The notes below the pieces were generated by a model. It had not been told where the DNA came from, made no database searches, and saw nothing but the letters and a program-made list of their open reading frames with translations. From assembly GCF_014118685.1 (NCBI RefSeq), contig NZ_JACFAK010000002.1:1-64000 (forward strand): a stretch of 64,000 bases of DNA. Reading direction: 5' to 3'. Both the position numbers and the translations under genes were made by a program. This document shows, in pieces, positions 54,191-63,365 of this stretch (positions are counted from its first letter, which is position 1; the number at the start of each line of letters is the position of its first letter). Source of the stretch: Flaviflexus huanghaiensis (GTDB lineage: Bacteria; Actinomycetota; Actinomycetes; Actinomycetales; Actinomycetaceae).

Positions 54191-54196
54191 ACTCTA
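54191..54196 (-). promoter_or_regulatory. -10 box TAGAGT for the DUF3043 gene (leaderless)
   Basis: TAGAGT on the minus strand ends 7 nt before the GTG at 54183. A plus-strand TATCGT (54209-54214) ends 7 nt before the divergent ATG at 54222. Confidence 0.5.
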
Positions 54197-54221
54197 CCGT
54201 CCCTGGAGTATCGTGGAAAAC

Positions 54222-55577
54222 ATGACTGATCTCGCCCCCTTTAACGCAGCGATTGACGCTGTGCTACCCGGAATCCGCTCTGACCTCGAAGATCTTGTCC
54301 GCATACCGTCCGTGTCATCGCCAGCCTTTGACCAGGCCGAGCTCGATCGCTCCGCTTCCAAGGTGAAAGAGATCCTTGAAGCATCTGGCGTGAGCGACAT
54401 CGACATCATCAGCCTCGAGACGGAGACCGGCCGCGGCCGCCCCGCCATCCTTGCCCACCGACCGGGCCCAGAAGGTGGGCCGACAGTCCTCCTGTACGCC
54501 CACCATGACGTTCAGCCTCCGGGCGATCGCTCGACGTGGGACACGGAGCCGTTCGAACCCGTCGAGAAGGACGGCCGGCTGTACGGCCGCGGCACGGCCG
54601 ACGACAAGGCGGGGGTGCTCGTCCACGTTGGCGCCCTGCGTGCCCTGGATGCGATGGGGGGCCTGCCCGTCTCCGTATCCCTCTTTATTGAGGGTGAAGA
54701 GGAGATCGGGTCACCGACATTCGTCGATTTCCTTCACGCACACCGGGAGCAACTGAAGGCTGATGTTATCGTCGTCGCCGACTCGACAAACTGGAAGGTC
54801 GGGATTCCGTCGCTCACGACGTCGCTCCGCGGGCTGGTTGGCCTCGAGGTCACGGTGGATGTGCTCGACCACGCTCTCCACTCGGGCATGTACGGCGGGC
54901 CTGTGCTTGACGCGGTGACCGTGGCATCCCGGCTCATTGCCACCTTGCACGATGAGGATGGTGCGGTGGCCGTTGATGGCCTCCATGGCTATGACCGTGC
55001 GCAGGTCGACTACCCAGAGGGTCAGCTACGCGCCGATATGGGGGTGCTTGAGGGTGTTGAGCTCGCCGGGCGGGGCTCGATCGCGTCACGACTGTGGACC
55101 CAGCCGGCGCTCGCTGTCATCGGCTTCGATGCCACCCCCGTTGAGACGTCGTCCAACACTCTCATCCCCTCCTGCCGCTTCGAACTCTCGCTACGCGTTG
55201 CTCCCGGGCAAGACCCAGCCGATGCTCATGACGCGCTGACGAAACACCTCGTCGACCACGCGCCGTTCGGTGCCCGCGTATCGTTCGGCGGCCGTGAACT
55301 CGGCCCCGCTTTCCAGGCTGTCGAGACCGATGTCATGAAGACTGCCCGGCAGGCCCTTGCCGATGCATGGCAGGCCGAGCCGGTTGATATTGGCGTCGGC
55401 GGCTCCATCCCCTTCATCGCCGACCTTGCTGACGTCTTCCCAGAAGCAAAGATCCTCGTCACCGGTATCGAGGACCCGGACACTCGCGCCCACGCCGGGA
55501 ACGAGTCCCTTCACCTCGAGGAGTTCCGTCGGGCGATCCTCGCCGAGACGATCCTGCTGACGAGGCTCGCTGAGTGA
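54222..55577 (+). CDS. M20-family dipeptidase
   Basis: 451 residues. Zinc ligands and catalytic acids are in order: LYAHHDVQPPGD, GRGTADDKAG, EGEEEIGSP, VADST and the C-terminal HAGNE. The lid domain lies at about 190-320. Similar to PepV/CPG2-type peptidases; a cytoplasmic dipeptidase is most likely. I prefer ATG 54222 to the in-frame GTG 54213, because a TATCGT -10-like box overlaps the latter. The next gene overlaps its stop. Confidence 0.9.
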   Translation: MTDLAPFNAAIDAVLPGIRSDLEDLVRIPSVSSPAFDQAELDRSASKVKEILEASGVSDIDIISLETETGRGRPAILAHRPGPEGGPTVLLYAHHDVQPPGDRSTWDTEPFEPVEKDGRLYGRGTADDKAGVLVHVGALRALDAMGGLPVSVSLFIEGEEEIGSPTFVDFLHAHREQLKADVIVVADSTNWKVGIPSLTTSLRGLVGLEVTVDVLDHALHSGMYGGPVLDAVTVASRLIATLHDEDGAVAVDGLHGYDRAQVDYPEGQLRADMGVLEGVELAGRGSIASRLWTQPALAVIGFDATPVETSSNTLIPSCRFELSLRVAPGQDPADAHDALTKHLVDHAPFGARVSFGGRELGPAFQAVETDVMKTARQALADAWQAEPVDIGVGGSIPFIADLADVFPEAKILVTGIEDPDTRAHAGNESLHLEEFRRAILAETILLTRLAE

Positions 55578-56530
55578 ACGTCCTCCTTATCGCCTCAAGG
55601 ATCGGGGTTGCGCCAGCAGACGTCGTTCTCGAGGCCGCCGCAGCACCCTGGCGAGCACGTGCCGAGGTCGATGCTGTGCCGGTCAGCGACGGCGACGGCG
55701 ACCTGTGTGAGGTCATGGCCTTCTATGCGGGAGGTACGCTCGGCACGATCCGGGCGAATGAGACTGCTGTGCCAACTCTCTCCGACGGGGAGTGGGTCAT
55801 CGACCTGTCGAGGTCGTGGGGCGAGGACTCGACGATCCTCGGGATCGCTCTGCGCGAAGCGTTGACACGGTCCCCCTCGCGGCTCATCGTCAACCTTCCC
55901 GTCCGGGTTTTTCCGGACCTGGGGAGGGCCATGATGAGGGAACTCGGGGCGGCCACAACCCGGGACGTGGCCGAGCTACTCGCGGGAACAGACGTTGTCA
56001 TCACGGCAACGGATGAGCAACCGCTACTAGGCGTGAACGGACTTCCGCGCTGGCTTGATCGGCATGGAATGCTGTCGGCACTTGAGGCGCAGCGTCTTGA
56101 GCTTGAGCTAGGCGCAGCCCTGCCGGCTCCAGTGCGTACCGTGCTCATGGGAGAAGCCATCGACCCGAAGTCGGGATGGTCAGGCCTTGGGGGAGGGGCG
56201 GCCCTCGTCCTTCAAGCAGCGGGTGCGCGGGTCCGGTGGGCTGGGGAGATCACCGCTCAGGCAATTGTCCCGCGGCTCGCCCAAGCAGACCTTATTGTCT
56301 ACGTCACGGGAGAACTTGGGCTCGACATGCCGCGTTCGCTCGTCGCGATAGCTGACCGGGCCAGTGAGAGCGCTACCCCTGTTCTCGTTGTCTATGGCGA
56401 AGGTCGACTCCTCCGGCACGAGCTCGCCCGCTTCGGGCTATCCAGTTCCTATTCATACGCTCGGGAGGGCCAGGGAATTGACGCTTTGCGGCGCGCGATG
56501 GGGCCGATAGCTCAGACATGGGCACGCTAA
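55574..56530 (+). CDS. Glycerate kinase-like protein (Rv2205c-like)
   Basis: 318 residues from a GTG overlapping the upstream stop (GTGA). It has the two-domain glycerate kinase (GlxK) layout in shortened form: GGTLGTIRANE, DLSRSWGEDSTILG, SGWSGLGGGAALVLQAAGARV and ADLIVYVTGELG. The usual N-terminal PDSFKGS motif is replaced by ASRIGVAPADVV, so activity on glycerate is not certain. Mycobacteria keep a similar gene next to the ErpA-like gene (recalled). Confidence 0.72.
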   Translation: MNVLLIASRIGVAPADVVLEAAAAPWRARAEVDAVPVSDGDGDLCEVMAFYAGGTLGTIRANETAVPTLSDGEWVIDLSRSWGEDSTILGIALREALTRSPSRLIVNLPVRVFPDLGRAMMRELGAATTRDVAELLAGTDVVITATDEQPLLGVNGLPRWLDRHGMLSALEAQRLELELGAALPAPVRTVLMGEAIDPKSGWSGLGGGAALVLQAAGARVRWAGEITAQAIVPRLAQADLIVYVTGELGLDMPRSLVAIADRASESATPVLVVYGEGRLLRHELARFGLSSSYSYAREGQGIDALRRAMGPIAQTWAR

Positions 56531-56578
56531 AGAGCCGTATTACTATGGACTAAACCGTGTTAAGAGGGTCATGCCTTC

Positions 56579-56608
56579 TTGGAATGCGGTCCCCGTTCGA
56601 CGTAATCT
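56579..56608 (+). promoter_or_regulatory. Promoter of the erpA-fkbp operon
   Basis: TTGGAA (56579-56584), 18-bp spacer, TAATCT (56603-56608). The ATG at 56649 follows a ~35-nt leader with GAAGGAGA. Confidence 0.55.
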
Positions 56609-56648
56609 TGACGTAGCCTGCGGGCGAACCTTCCGAAGGAGAATTCTC

Positions 56649-56993
56649 ATGACCGAATCCGTTGCAGTCCACGCCGTGGAGCTGACCGACGTTGCCGCCA
56701 CCAAGGTGCGCAGCCTGCTGGCCCAGGAGGGTCGCGACGATCTCGCGTTGCGCGTTGCAGTTCAGCCGGGCGGTTGCTCAGGCCTCATGTACCAGCTCTA
56801 CTTCGATGAGCGCCAGCTAGACGGCGATCTCGTCCGTGAGTTCGGGGACGTCAAGGTGGTCGTTGACCAGATGTCTGCACCGTACCTGGACGGCGCCACC
56901 ATCGATTTTGCAGACTCGATCGAGCGTCAGGGATTCACGATCGATAACCCGAACGCGGCTGGCTCCTGCGCCTGCGGCGATTCGTTCCACTGA
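56649..56993 (+). CDS. erpA: Iron-sulfur cluster insertion protein ErpA (A-type carrier)
   Basis: 114 residues. The three conserved cysteines are present: QPGGCSGLMY and the C-terminal S-C-A-C-G. It carries an Fe-S cluster to target apoproteins. GAAGGAGA precedes the ATG. In mycobacteria the homologue sits in the same ctaC-proximal region. The FKBP gene starts at its stop (TGATG). Confidence 0.93.
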   Translation: MTESVAVHAVELTDVAATKVRSLLAQEGRDDLALRVAVQPGGCSGLMYQLYFDERQLDGDLVREFGDVKVVVDQMSAPYLDGATIDFADSIERQGFTIDNPNAAGSCACGDSFH

Positions 56994-57985
56994 TGCAGGT
57001 CACACGGCGCATCGCCGCGGCTTTCGCACTCACCGCCCTCGTCCTCGCCGGATGTTCCGACGATCCCGAGGGCGGTCAGTCTGCCGAGGAGACGCAGACA
57101 ACCGCCGACGAGACGACGGACACCCCGACCCCGGATGAGGATCAGGTCGACGCCGTCATCTCTGCGGAAGGGATGCCGACGGTCGTGGAGGAAGACGGGA
57201 TTGTCACCCTTGATTTCGAGGGAGCATCTGAGCCCGATGTGCTCCAGGTAGCTGTTGTTGACGAGGGTAGTGGAACCGCGGTGACACGCGAGGACATGGT
57301 GATCGTCGACTACGCCGGCATGGTGTGGGGCAGCGACGCCACCTTCGACTCGTCCTACGAGCGCGGTCAGCCAATGTCCTTCCCCCTTAGTGGTGTTGTT
57401 CAGGGCTGGCGCGATGGCCTCGCAGGCCAGAAGGTCGGCTCGCGCGTCATCGTTTCCGTGCCCTCGGAACTCGGTTACGGCCCGATGGGCGGAAACGCGT
57501 CCGCCGGGATCGGCGAGGATGACACGATTGTCTTCGTCGTCGACATCATCGACACGATCGCCCCTGACGCGGCCGGGGACCCCGAAGCGGCCGAGAAGAC
57601 AGCAATCGAGGATCTCCCTGTCGAAATTGACGGAGCCCTCGGAGAGCCCGCCTCCATCACGGTGCGCGACGGTGCAGACGAGCCTGAAGACGAGACCTCA
57701 ATCGTCGTGGCAGAATCTGACGGCGACGTTGTCGGTGGCCTCGGAACGACCGTGTACTTCCAATACTCTGCCGCGACATGGGATAACTCGCAGAACGAGT
57801 CGTCGGTCGACTTCGGCGGCGTGCAGAACACGACCATCGGCTCTGGCTCGGTCTTCGATCATCTCGAAGGCCTACCTGTCGGCTCCCGCGTGCTCCTACT
57901 TGTACCCGGTAATGGTGAGACTCCCGCGCTCGCTGCGCTCGTCGATATTGTCGGCCAGCTCGCGCCGCCAGCAGACGAGGAGTAG
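56993..57985 (+). CDS. FKBP-type peptidyl-prolyl isomerase lipoprotein with a second, degenerate domain
   Basis: 330 residues. The signal peptide ends in the lipobox L-A-G-C (C21). A Thr/Glu/Asp linker (22-50) is followed by an FKBP domain at about 75-187 (VIVDYAGMVWGSDATFDSSYERG, VVQGWRDGLAGQKVGSRV, ELGYGPMGG, then DTIVFVVDII). Residues about 205-325 repeat the fold weakly (VYFQYSAATWDN, FDHLEGLPVGSRVLLLVPGNG, ALAALVDIVGQL) and lack the active-site aromatics. It folds secreted proteins outside the membrane. Confidence 0.9.
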   Translation: MQVTRRIAAAFALTALVLAGCSDDPEGGQSAEETQTTADETTDTPTPDEDQVDAVISAEGMPTVVEEDGIVTLDFEGASEPDVLQVAVVDEGSGTAVTREDMVIVDYAGMVWGSDATFDSSYERGQPMSFPLSGVVQGWRDGLAGQKVGSRVIVSVPSELGYGPMGGNASAGIGEDDTIVFVVDIIDTIAPDAAGDPEAAEKTAIEDLPVEIDGALGEPASITVRDGADEPEDETSIVVAESDGDVVGGLGTTVYFQYSAATWDNSQNESSVDFGGVQNTTIGSGSVFDHLEGLPVGSRVLLLVPGNGETPALAALVDIVGQLAPPADEE

Positions 57986-58019
57986 CACCCACAACTCGCG
58001 GACGCGGCCTGACCGCCCA

Positions 58020-58066
58020 GATTCCCTGCAACCTCGATGGTTGTGGGGAATCGTCCGTTTTGTCTG
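58020..58066 (+). terminator. Terminator after the FKBP gene
   Basis: GATTCCC-TG-CAACC stem pairs with GGTTG-TG-GGGAATC (58020-58052), followed by GTCCGTTTTGTC with a T4 run. Confidence 0.8.
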
Positions 58067-58198
58067 GAGGTTTTGCCGATTTCTCGCGTCTCAGGGGGTT
58101 AATCTCGGCAAAAACTATGTAGAGTAGGGTGCTAGGACGATAGTCCCGAGTCCGTCATTGCGGCGAGGGTCGGGAACGTTGAAGGAAGGTACACCACC

Positions 58199-59083
58199 GT
58201 GCGTGAAATACAGCATCGGCGACGCGGTCTCAAGAGCGCAGGCGCGCTCGCCGCCCTCGTCGCACTTGCCGCTGGCTGTTCGATGGAGACGCCGAGCAAT
58301 CCCGGTAAGGGCATCGATGTCGGATTCCTGCCCTCGACGAGGGACATGACAGATCGGTCAGGGCAACTCATCGACCTCTGGAACGGCGCATGGATCGCCG
58401 CGGTCGGTGTTGCGGCGCTCGTCTGGGCGCTGGTCCTCTGGTCGGTCATCGCCTACCGCAAGCGCAAGAACGACAACGAGCTACCGATCCAGCTGCGCTA
58501 CCACGTGCCGCTCGAAATCATGTACACCGTCGTTCCGATTATCATGGTCGGCTTTCTCTTCGTGTTCTCCACACGAGCTACAGCGGAAATGAACGACATG
58601 AACGCCGAGCCGGACCTCGAGGTCGAGGTTTACGGCAAGCAGTGGAGTTGGGACTTCAACTACACCTCTGACGACGTTTACTACTCCGGAGACCGCATTT
58701 CGTTCATTGGCGACGAGGTCGGTGCCCAGGAAACGCTACCGACGCTTTATCTTCCTGTCGATGAGACCGTCGAGTTCACGATCAAGTCCCGCGACGTCAT
58801 CCACTCGTTCTGGATCCCCGCGTTCCTCTACAAAATCGATATGATGCCGGGCCAGGTCAACACCTTCCAGGTGACTCCCCAGGAAGAGGGTGTCTATTCC
58901 GGTAAGTGTGCGGAACTGTGCGGTGAATACCACGCGGAAATGGTCTTTAACGTCGCGGTAGTCGACCGTGACACATACGACGCCGAAATGGAAAAACTGC
59001 GCGAGGCCGGAAACATCGGTACCCGCGGCGACGAATACAACAGGCAGTACCAGGTAAGGGAGTCCAGCAATGGCATCGACTGA
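58199..59083 (+). CDS. ctaC: Cytochrome c oxidase subunit II (aa3 type), lipoprotein
   Basis: 294 residues from a GTG with AAGGAAGG 10 nt upstream. Signal peptide with lipobox A-A-G-C (C27), two helices (about 63-85 and 103-125), then the cupredoxin domain with the CuA site: [19 protein letters not shown]. It accepts electrons from cytochrome c (in actinomycetes, from the cc subunit of the bcc complex). The ctaD start lies 14 nt inside its 3' end, so the two are coupled. Confidence 0.97.
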   Translation: MREIQHRRRGLKSAGALAALVALAAGCSMETPSNPGKGIDVGFLPSTRDMTDRSGQLIDLWNGAWIAAVGVAALVWALVLWSVIAYRKRKNDNELPIQLRYHVPLEIMYTVVPIIMVGFLFVFSTRATAEMNDMNAEPDLEVEVYGKQWSWDFNYTSDDVYYSGDRISFIGDEVGAQETLPTLYLPVDETVEFTIKSRDVIHSFWIPAFLYKIDMMPGQVNTFQVTPQEEGVYSGKCAELCGEYHAEMVFNVAVVDRDTYDAEMEKLREAGNIGTRGDEYNRQYQVRESSNGID

Positions 59084-60788
59084 TGTAGATCCCCGCATCA
59101 TCGAGGGTGATTTCGTTCCCGGGCTAGGGCCCGAGAAGCAGTCGCTCGGCCGGAAGGTCATCGACTGGATGACATCCACCGATCATAAAACGATCGGATA
59201 CATGTACCTCATCAGCGCGTTCGCCTTCTTCCTCATTGGCGGCGTCCTCGCACTTATTATCCGCGCCGAACTGTGGTCTCCCGGGATGTTGCTGCAATCG
59301 AAAGAGCAGTACAACCAGTTTTTCACGATGCACGGAACAATCATGTTGTTCCTCTTCGCCACGCCGCTGTTCACAGCATTCGGCAATGTGCTCGTGCCCG
59401 TCCATATCGGTGCTCCTGACGTCGCCTTCCCGAGGCTCAACATGTTCAGCTTCTGGCTGTTCTCCCTCGGCGGGCTCGTGACGATCGCAGGTTTCCTCAC
59501 GCCGAAGGGGGCGGCATCGTTCGGATGGACGGCCTACGTGCCCTTGTCGACAAACGCGTTCTCTCCGGGACTCGGTGGGGACCTATGGATCATGGGCCTC
59601 ATCATGACGGGCTTTGGAACAATCTTTGGCTCAGTCAACTTCATCGCGACGATCATCACGATGAGGGCGCCGGGCATGACAATGTTCCGCATGCCGCTGT
59701 TCACCTGGAACGTCCTTATCACCTCTGTCCTCGTGCTCATGGCGTTCCCTGTCCTTGCCTCTGCGCTCTTTGGTCTCGCGGTCGACCGAGTCCTCGGTGG
59801 TCAGATCTACAACCCCGAAGCGGGTGGTGCGATGCTCTGGCAGCACCTGTTCTGGTTCTTCGGCCATCCCGAGGTCTACGTCATCGCATTGCCGTTCTTC
59901 GGCATCATTTCCGAGATCATTCCGGTCTTCTCCCGCAAGCCGATTTTCGGATACAAGGGTCTCGTCTTTGCGACAATCGCCATTGCGGCTCTCTCGGTGA
60001 CCGTGTGGGCGCACCACATGTTTACCACCGGCGGGGTCATGCTCGACTTCTTCTCGCTCCTGACAATGGCGATCGCAGTCCCCACGGGCGTGAAGTTCTT
60101 CAACTGGATTGGCACGATGTGGCGCGGGAAGCTCACGTTCGAAACCCCGATGCTGTGGTCGATTGGCTTCCTCCTGACGTTCGTTCTCGGAGGTATCACC
60201 GGCGTCATCCTGTCTGCGCCGGCGATGGACTTCCACGTCCACGACTCCTACTTCGTCGTCGCGCACTTCCACTACGTCGTGTTCGGCACGGTCGTGTTCG
60301 CCATGTATGCGGGCTTCTACTTCTGGTGGCCCAAGTTCACGGGCCGCATGCTCGATGAGCGGATCGGTAAGATCCACTTCTGGCTGACCTTCATCGGATT
60401 CCATGTGACGTTCATGATTCAGCACTGGCTCGGCGTCCAGGGCATGCAGCGCAGAATTCCGGACTACATGCCGGAAGATGGCTTTCAGCTGTACAACCAG
60501 GTGTCGACGATCGGCGCGACAATCCTCGCGATCTCGACCCTGTTCTTCCTCTGGAACGTCCTCAAGACCTCAACGGCTCCCAAGCCGGCGCAGTTGCCTG
60601 ACGATCCGTGGGGCTTTGGCGGATCACTCGAATGGGCGACAGCCTCACCGATCCCGCCCCACAACTTCACCGAGCTTCCGAGAATCAGGTCTGTCCGGCC
60701 CGCGTTCGATCTCCATCACCCCGAGGTTGCCGCGATGGACCGGGTTGATCCGGCTGCAGAAACCGACCTGTCGGTTAAGGAGAATTAA
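59070..60788 (+). CDS. ctaD: Cytochrome c oxidase subunit I (aa3 type)
   Basis: 572 residues with 12 helices. Haem and copper ligands: TMHGTIM (haem a), FGHPEVY (CuB His and cross-linked Tyr), WAHHMF (CuB), HFHYV (haem a3 and haem a). The K-channel Lys region is present (TGVKFFNWI). Reduces O2 to water while pumping protons. GGGAG precedes the ATG. The C-terminal ~60 residues are cytoplasmic and Pro-rich. Confidence 0.98.
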   Translation: MASTDVDPRIIEGDFVPGLGPEKQSLGRKVIDWMTSTDHKTIGYMYLISAFAFFLIGGVLALIIRAELWSPGMLLQSKEQYNQFFTMHGTIMLFLFATPLFTAFGNVLVPVHIGAPDVAFPRLNMFSFWLFSLGGLVTIAGFLTPKGAASFGWTAYVPLSTNAFSPGLGGDLWIMGLIMTGFGTIFGSVNFIATIITMRAPGMTMFRMPLFTWNVLITSVLVLMAFPVLASALFGLAVDRVLGGQIYNPEAGGAMLWQHLFWFFGHPEVYVIALPFFGIISEIIPVFSRKPIFGYKGLVFATIAIAALSVTVWAHHMFTTGGVMLDFFSLLTMAIAVPTGVKFFNWIGTMWRGKLTFETPMLWSIGFLLTFVLGGITGVILSAPAMDFHVHDSYFVVAHFHYVVFGTVVFAMYAGFYFWWPKFTGRMLDERIGKIHFWLTFIGFHVTFMIQHWLGVQGMQRRIPDYMPEDGFQLYNQVSTIGATILAISTLFFLWNVLKTSTAPKPAQLPDDPWGFGGSLEWATASPIPPHNFTELPRIRSVRPAFDLHHPEVAAMDRVDPAAETDLSVKEN

Positions 60789-60791
60789 GTC

Positions 60792-61232
60792 ATGGTCATG
60801 AACGATACAAAACCTGAGCAGGAGCGCAAGCCGCTTGTGATCGAGACCCTGTTCTTTGCGGTCCCAGGCGCTTTCTTCGTCCTCGTCGCATTGGTTTACG
60901 TCTTCGTCACGAATGCGGAACCAATCGGGACGATGGCTCTCGTTGGCCTTGCCTTTATGTTCTTCTTCGTCACCGGCTACCTGTGGCTCACGTCGCGCCG
61001 AATCGACTTCAGGGCCTCGGATGATAACGAGGCCGATATTCGTCAGTCCGCCGGTGAAGTCGGCGAGTTCACTCCCCACTCTTGGTGGCCCTTCATTGCG
61101 GGAGTTGCCGTCACCATCATCGCGGCAGGCTTTGCAGTCGGTTGGTGGATGTTCGGCCTCGGACTCGTGTTCGGCGCTTTTGCCGTCGTGGGTTATGCCT
61201 TCGAAAACAACAGGGGTGTCTACGCCCACTGA
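60792..61232 (+). CDS. ctaF: Cytochrome c oxidase subunit IV (actinobacterial CtaF)
   Basis: 146 residues with four helices. It starts MVMNDTKPEQERKPLVIETLFFAVPGAFFVLVAL-like sequence and has the family's TSRRIDFRASDDNEADI middle loop and the SWWPF motif. It stabilises the oxidase in the bcc-aa3 supercomplex. AAGGAG lies upstream; an ATG two codons later is an alternative start. Last gene of the operon; ctaE and qcrCAB are not in the window. Confidence 0.93.
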   Translation: MVMNDTKPEQERKPLVIETLFFAVPGAFFVLVALVYVFVTNAEPIGTMALVGLAFMFFFVTGYLWLTSRRIDFRASDDNEADIRQSAGEVGEFTPHSWWPFIAGVAVTIIAAGFAVGWWMFGLGLVFGAFAVVGYAFENNRGVYAH

Positions 61233-61247
61233 GACTGTGTCAGACTG

Positions 61248-61280
61248 TTTCCCCGGCCAGTATGGCCGGGGAAATCTGTT
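61248..61280 (+). terminator. Terminator of the cta operon
   Basis: A perfect 11-bp stem TTTCCCCGGCC/GGCCGGGGAAA with loop AGTAT, followed by TCTGTT. It begins 15 nt after ctaF. Confidence 0.85.
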
Positions 61281-61403
61281 ATCAGCGGTTTCTGACGTGT
61301 GCGAGGAAGCAATTGTGCGGCAACCAGCATTGCCGAGTGCCGCGAGCTCCGGAGCAAACAGTAAGTAAAGGCAATCGAGCGTGCGCGGACTGCCGTCAGC
61401 GAG

Positions 61404-61793
61404 TTACCGAGTAGCGGCAGCGTCGCGTGCACGAACGACGTCGTTCCTGCACGTTTCCGCGCGAGCGACTAACGTGGCTAGGTCTGAGTCATGCATCGTC
61501 TTGATATTGTCCGACTGGACGACGATCTCTCGAGCCGCGACCGTCACGTGTGAGTATGTCCCGTTGATTAGGCACGTGAGGTAGAAGTCTTGTTCGGCGT
61601 CCGTGGCATTGTCGGGGGCTGCCAGCCTCCCATCGTGGGGGAGCTTCGCTGTGAGTGCCTGACGGTAGGCGTCTCTGCTTATCTCACCGGAACCGACGCC
61701 AGCGACGATGTAAACTACCATGCTTGCGGTCAGGACAAGAGAAGCCGCGGCGGTCATGATGACGCCGCGGACTTCTCTCGTGTTCATTCGCAC
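61404..61793 (-). CDS. Membrane-anchored two-cysteine protein
   Basis: 129 residues from a GTG with GAGGGA 6 nt upstream. One helix at about 10-33, then an outer domain with two cysteines 41 residues apart (YLTC to AETC). The segment between them is helical (REIVVQSDNIKTMHDSDLATLVARA). The same module ends the proteins encoded at 62435 and 63366. The cysteines probably form a disulfide outside the membrane. No known family; function unknown. Confidence 0.68.
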   Translation of the reverse strand: MRMNTREVRGVIMTAAASLVLTASMVVYIVAGVGSGEISRDAYRQALTAKLPHDGRLAAPDNATDAEQDFYLTCLINGTYSHVTVAAREIVVQSDNIKTMHDSDLATLVARAETCRNDVVRARDAAATR

Positions 61794-61838
61794 GATCTGT
61801 CCCTCATGGGACCAATTAGATCACGAGTCGTGCTTGTC

Positions 61839-62255
61839 CTATTTATCGTGCACGTTCGGGCCGCGCGTACCGCGCTCGCCGTGTTCACGACCATCGCGAA
61901 CCCCAGGGACGTCGGGCTGGCGTGCAGCCTGACGTTCAATATAGGGCTCCTGGTTATATTCGCCCTTTCCCTCGGGAAGCTCTTCCTCTTTGCCCTGGCG
62001 GGCGATGTAGGGGGTTTGATCGTATTCGCCGCCGAAGCCGGGAGTCTCATCGTCCCTTGGCGGAGCCGGCTCGAAGGCCGGATCGTCCGCGTGAGGTGAC
62101 AGCGGATTGTAGGGTGCGTTGTCCTCGACGTGCGTCTCTGCGTGGCGGGGAGCGGCTCGACGCGTGTCCTCACCGCCGACGAGGTCAACATCCTCCTCCG
62201 TGCCTGTCTCGTGGGCCATCGTTTCGTCGTAATGCTTCTTTTCGTCGTGTGCCAT
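61839..62255 (-). CDS. Unrecognised disordered acidic protein
   Basis: 138 residues from the ATG at 62255, with AAGGAGG 11 nt upstream. Very rich in Glu, Asp, His and Pro, with no hydrophobic segment. It holds a repeat G-E-Y-(D/N)-Q-x-P-Y-I-x-R-Q twice. Probably unfolded and cytoplasmic. It lies between two of the two-cysteine proteins on the same strand and may belong to the same set. Confidence 0.6.
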   Translation of the reverse strand: MAHDEKKHYDETMAHETGTEEDVDLVGGEDTRRAAPRHAETHVEDNAPYNPLSPHADDPAFEPAPPRDDETPGFGGEYDQTPYIARQGKEEELPEGKGEYNQEPYIERQAARQPDVPGVRDGREHGERGTRGPNVHDK

Positions 62256-62412
62256 TGTGACCACAACCTCCTTCATACGATGTGTAACACTAATGTACGT
62301 TGCTTAACACCTATGACTCTACGCTTAAGTGAGTGGCCTCTTCCAGATATAAGTGGCGGAAGTTAGCCGCTTCCCAGAATTCTCTATGACTTCGTACTGG
62401 ATAACTGTCACG

Positions 62413-62430
62413 GGCGGGCAGTACCCCGCC
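62413..62430 (-). terminator. Possible hairpin after the 62435 gene
   Basis: GGCGGG and CCCGCC flank a 6-nt loop just after the stop codon on the minus strand; no T-run follows. Confidence 0.4.
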
Positions 62431-62434
62431 GGGC

Positions 62435-63181
62435 TCACAAAGTTCCCGCCTCTTCGCCGCACTGCATGGCAATGTCCTCGAGCTCGGTCACGGAGTGGTC
62501 ATCGTAGACATCAATTCCGTTGGAAATGGAGTCAATCGCTTCGGGTCGCAGGCGCTGGATGGCTTCTTCTGTCACGCAGGTCAGATAGGCGTCCCACTGT
62601 TCTGGGGTGATGCCCTGCTCTTCGGCAGCTTCGCGGTCGAGGCCGCTCTCGGCGAGTATGTCTTCCATACCGCTTCTGAATGTGGCCGGATCGGCGTTCG
62701 GGTCGCCGAACTCCTCGGGATCGTTGTCTGCCTCCCGCCCTCCATTTTCACCATTTGAGTCATTGTCGATAGCTGTCGGGCTCGGTTGTGGTCTGGCATC
62801 TTCACTGTCGTCGTCGCCCCGTGTGAGGAAGTAGATGAGGGCGCCGATGACGAGGACGACGAGGACACCCAGCGCGATCCACAACGGCGCCCTACTGCCT
62901 TGCCCTTTCGGGTCGCGATAATCGGGGCCGCCACCGTATGGATCATATGGCGGCTGACCGTAGCCAGCACCACCAGGCCCGCCATAGGGGGCGCCGTGGC
63001 CTTGAGCGTGCGGAGGTTGTTGCGGATCACGTGCGTAGGGAGGCTGATTGTGATAGCCGGGGTGCTGCGTTCCGTCCTGCTGGAACCCGTCCTGTCCCGG
63101 ACCTGGCGTCTGTCCGGTTGGTCCTCCGGCAGACTCGCCGGAGTGCTCAGGGTCCCAGGGCGTATGTCTGTCGTTTGTCAT
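62435..63181 (-). CDS. Pro/Gly/Tyr-rich membrane protein with two-cysteine outer domain
   Basis: 248 residues from the ATG at 63181. The first ~95 residues are low-complexity and cytoplasmic, with repeats of PPY, GGP and GYGQ. One helix (about 100-120) follows, then an acidic linker and an outer domain at about 165-248 with two cysteines (YLTC, MQCG) 39 residues apart. The outer domain matches those of 61404 and 63366. PPY-type N-terminal tails in actinomycetes often join envelope complexes. No function can be named. Confidence 0.7.
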   Translation of the reverse strand: MTNDRHTPWDPEHSGESAGGPTGQTPGPGQDGFQQDGTQHPGYHNQPPYARDPQQPPHAQGHGAPYGGPGGAGYGQPPYDPYGGGPDYRDPKGQGSRAPLWIALGVLVVLVIGALIYFLTRGDDDSEDARPQPSPTAIDNDSNGENGGREADNDPEEFGDPNADPATFRSGMEDILAESGLDREAAEEQGITPEQWDAYLTCVTEEAIQRLRPEAIDSISNGIDVYDDHSVTELEDIAMQCGEEAGTL

Positions 63182-63221
63182 CGTTTCCGCCTTCACATGG
63201 GGTGTAGGCCAACCGGCCCGT

Positions 63222-63238
63222 GTCATTACGTGAATGAC
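63222..63238. promoter_or_regulatory. Dyad GTCATT-ACGTG-AATGAC upstream of the 62435 gene
   Basis: A perfect 6-bp inverted repeat, 41-57 nt before the ATG at 63181, within a 184-bp spacer. Could be an operator or a short hairpin; no matching dyad was noticed near the sister genes. Confidence 0.3.
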
Positions 63239-63365
63239 GTGGTTTGCACGACAACCTAACACAGTAGTGCCAACATGTCCTGCCCTTGTGAAGGGTGGTT
63301 CTGCCCGCTGTTTCCCCGATTCGAAGCTCGACGGACGGAATCCCGTCATCCACTGCTGTCGGCGT

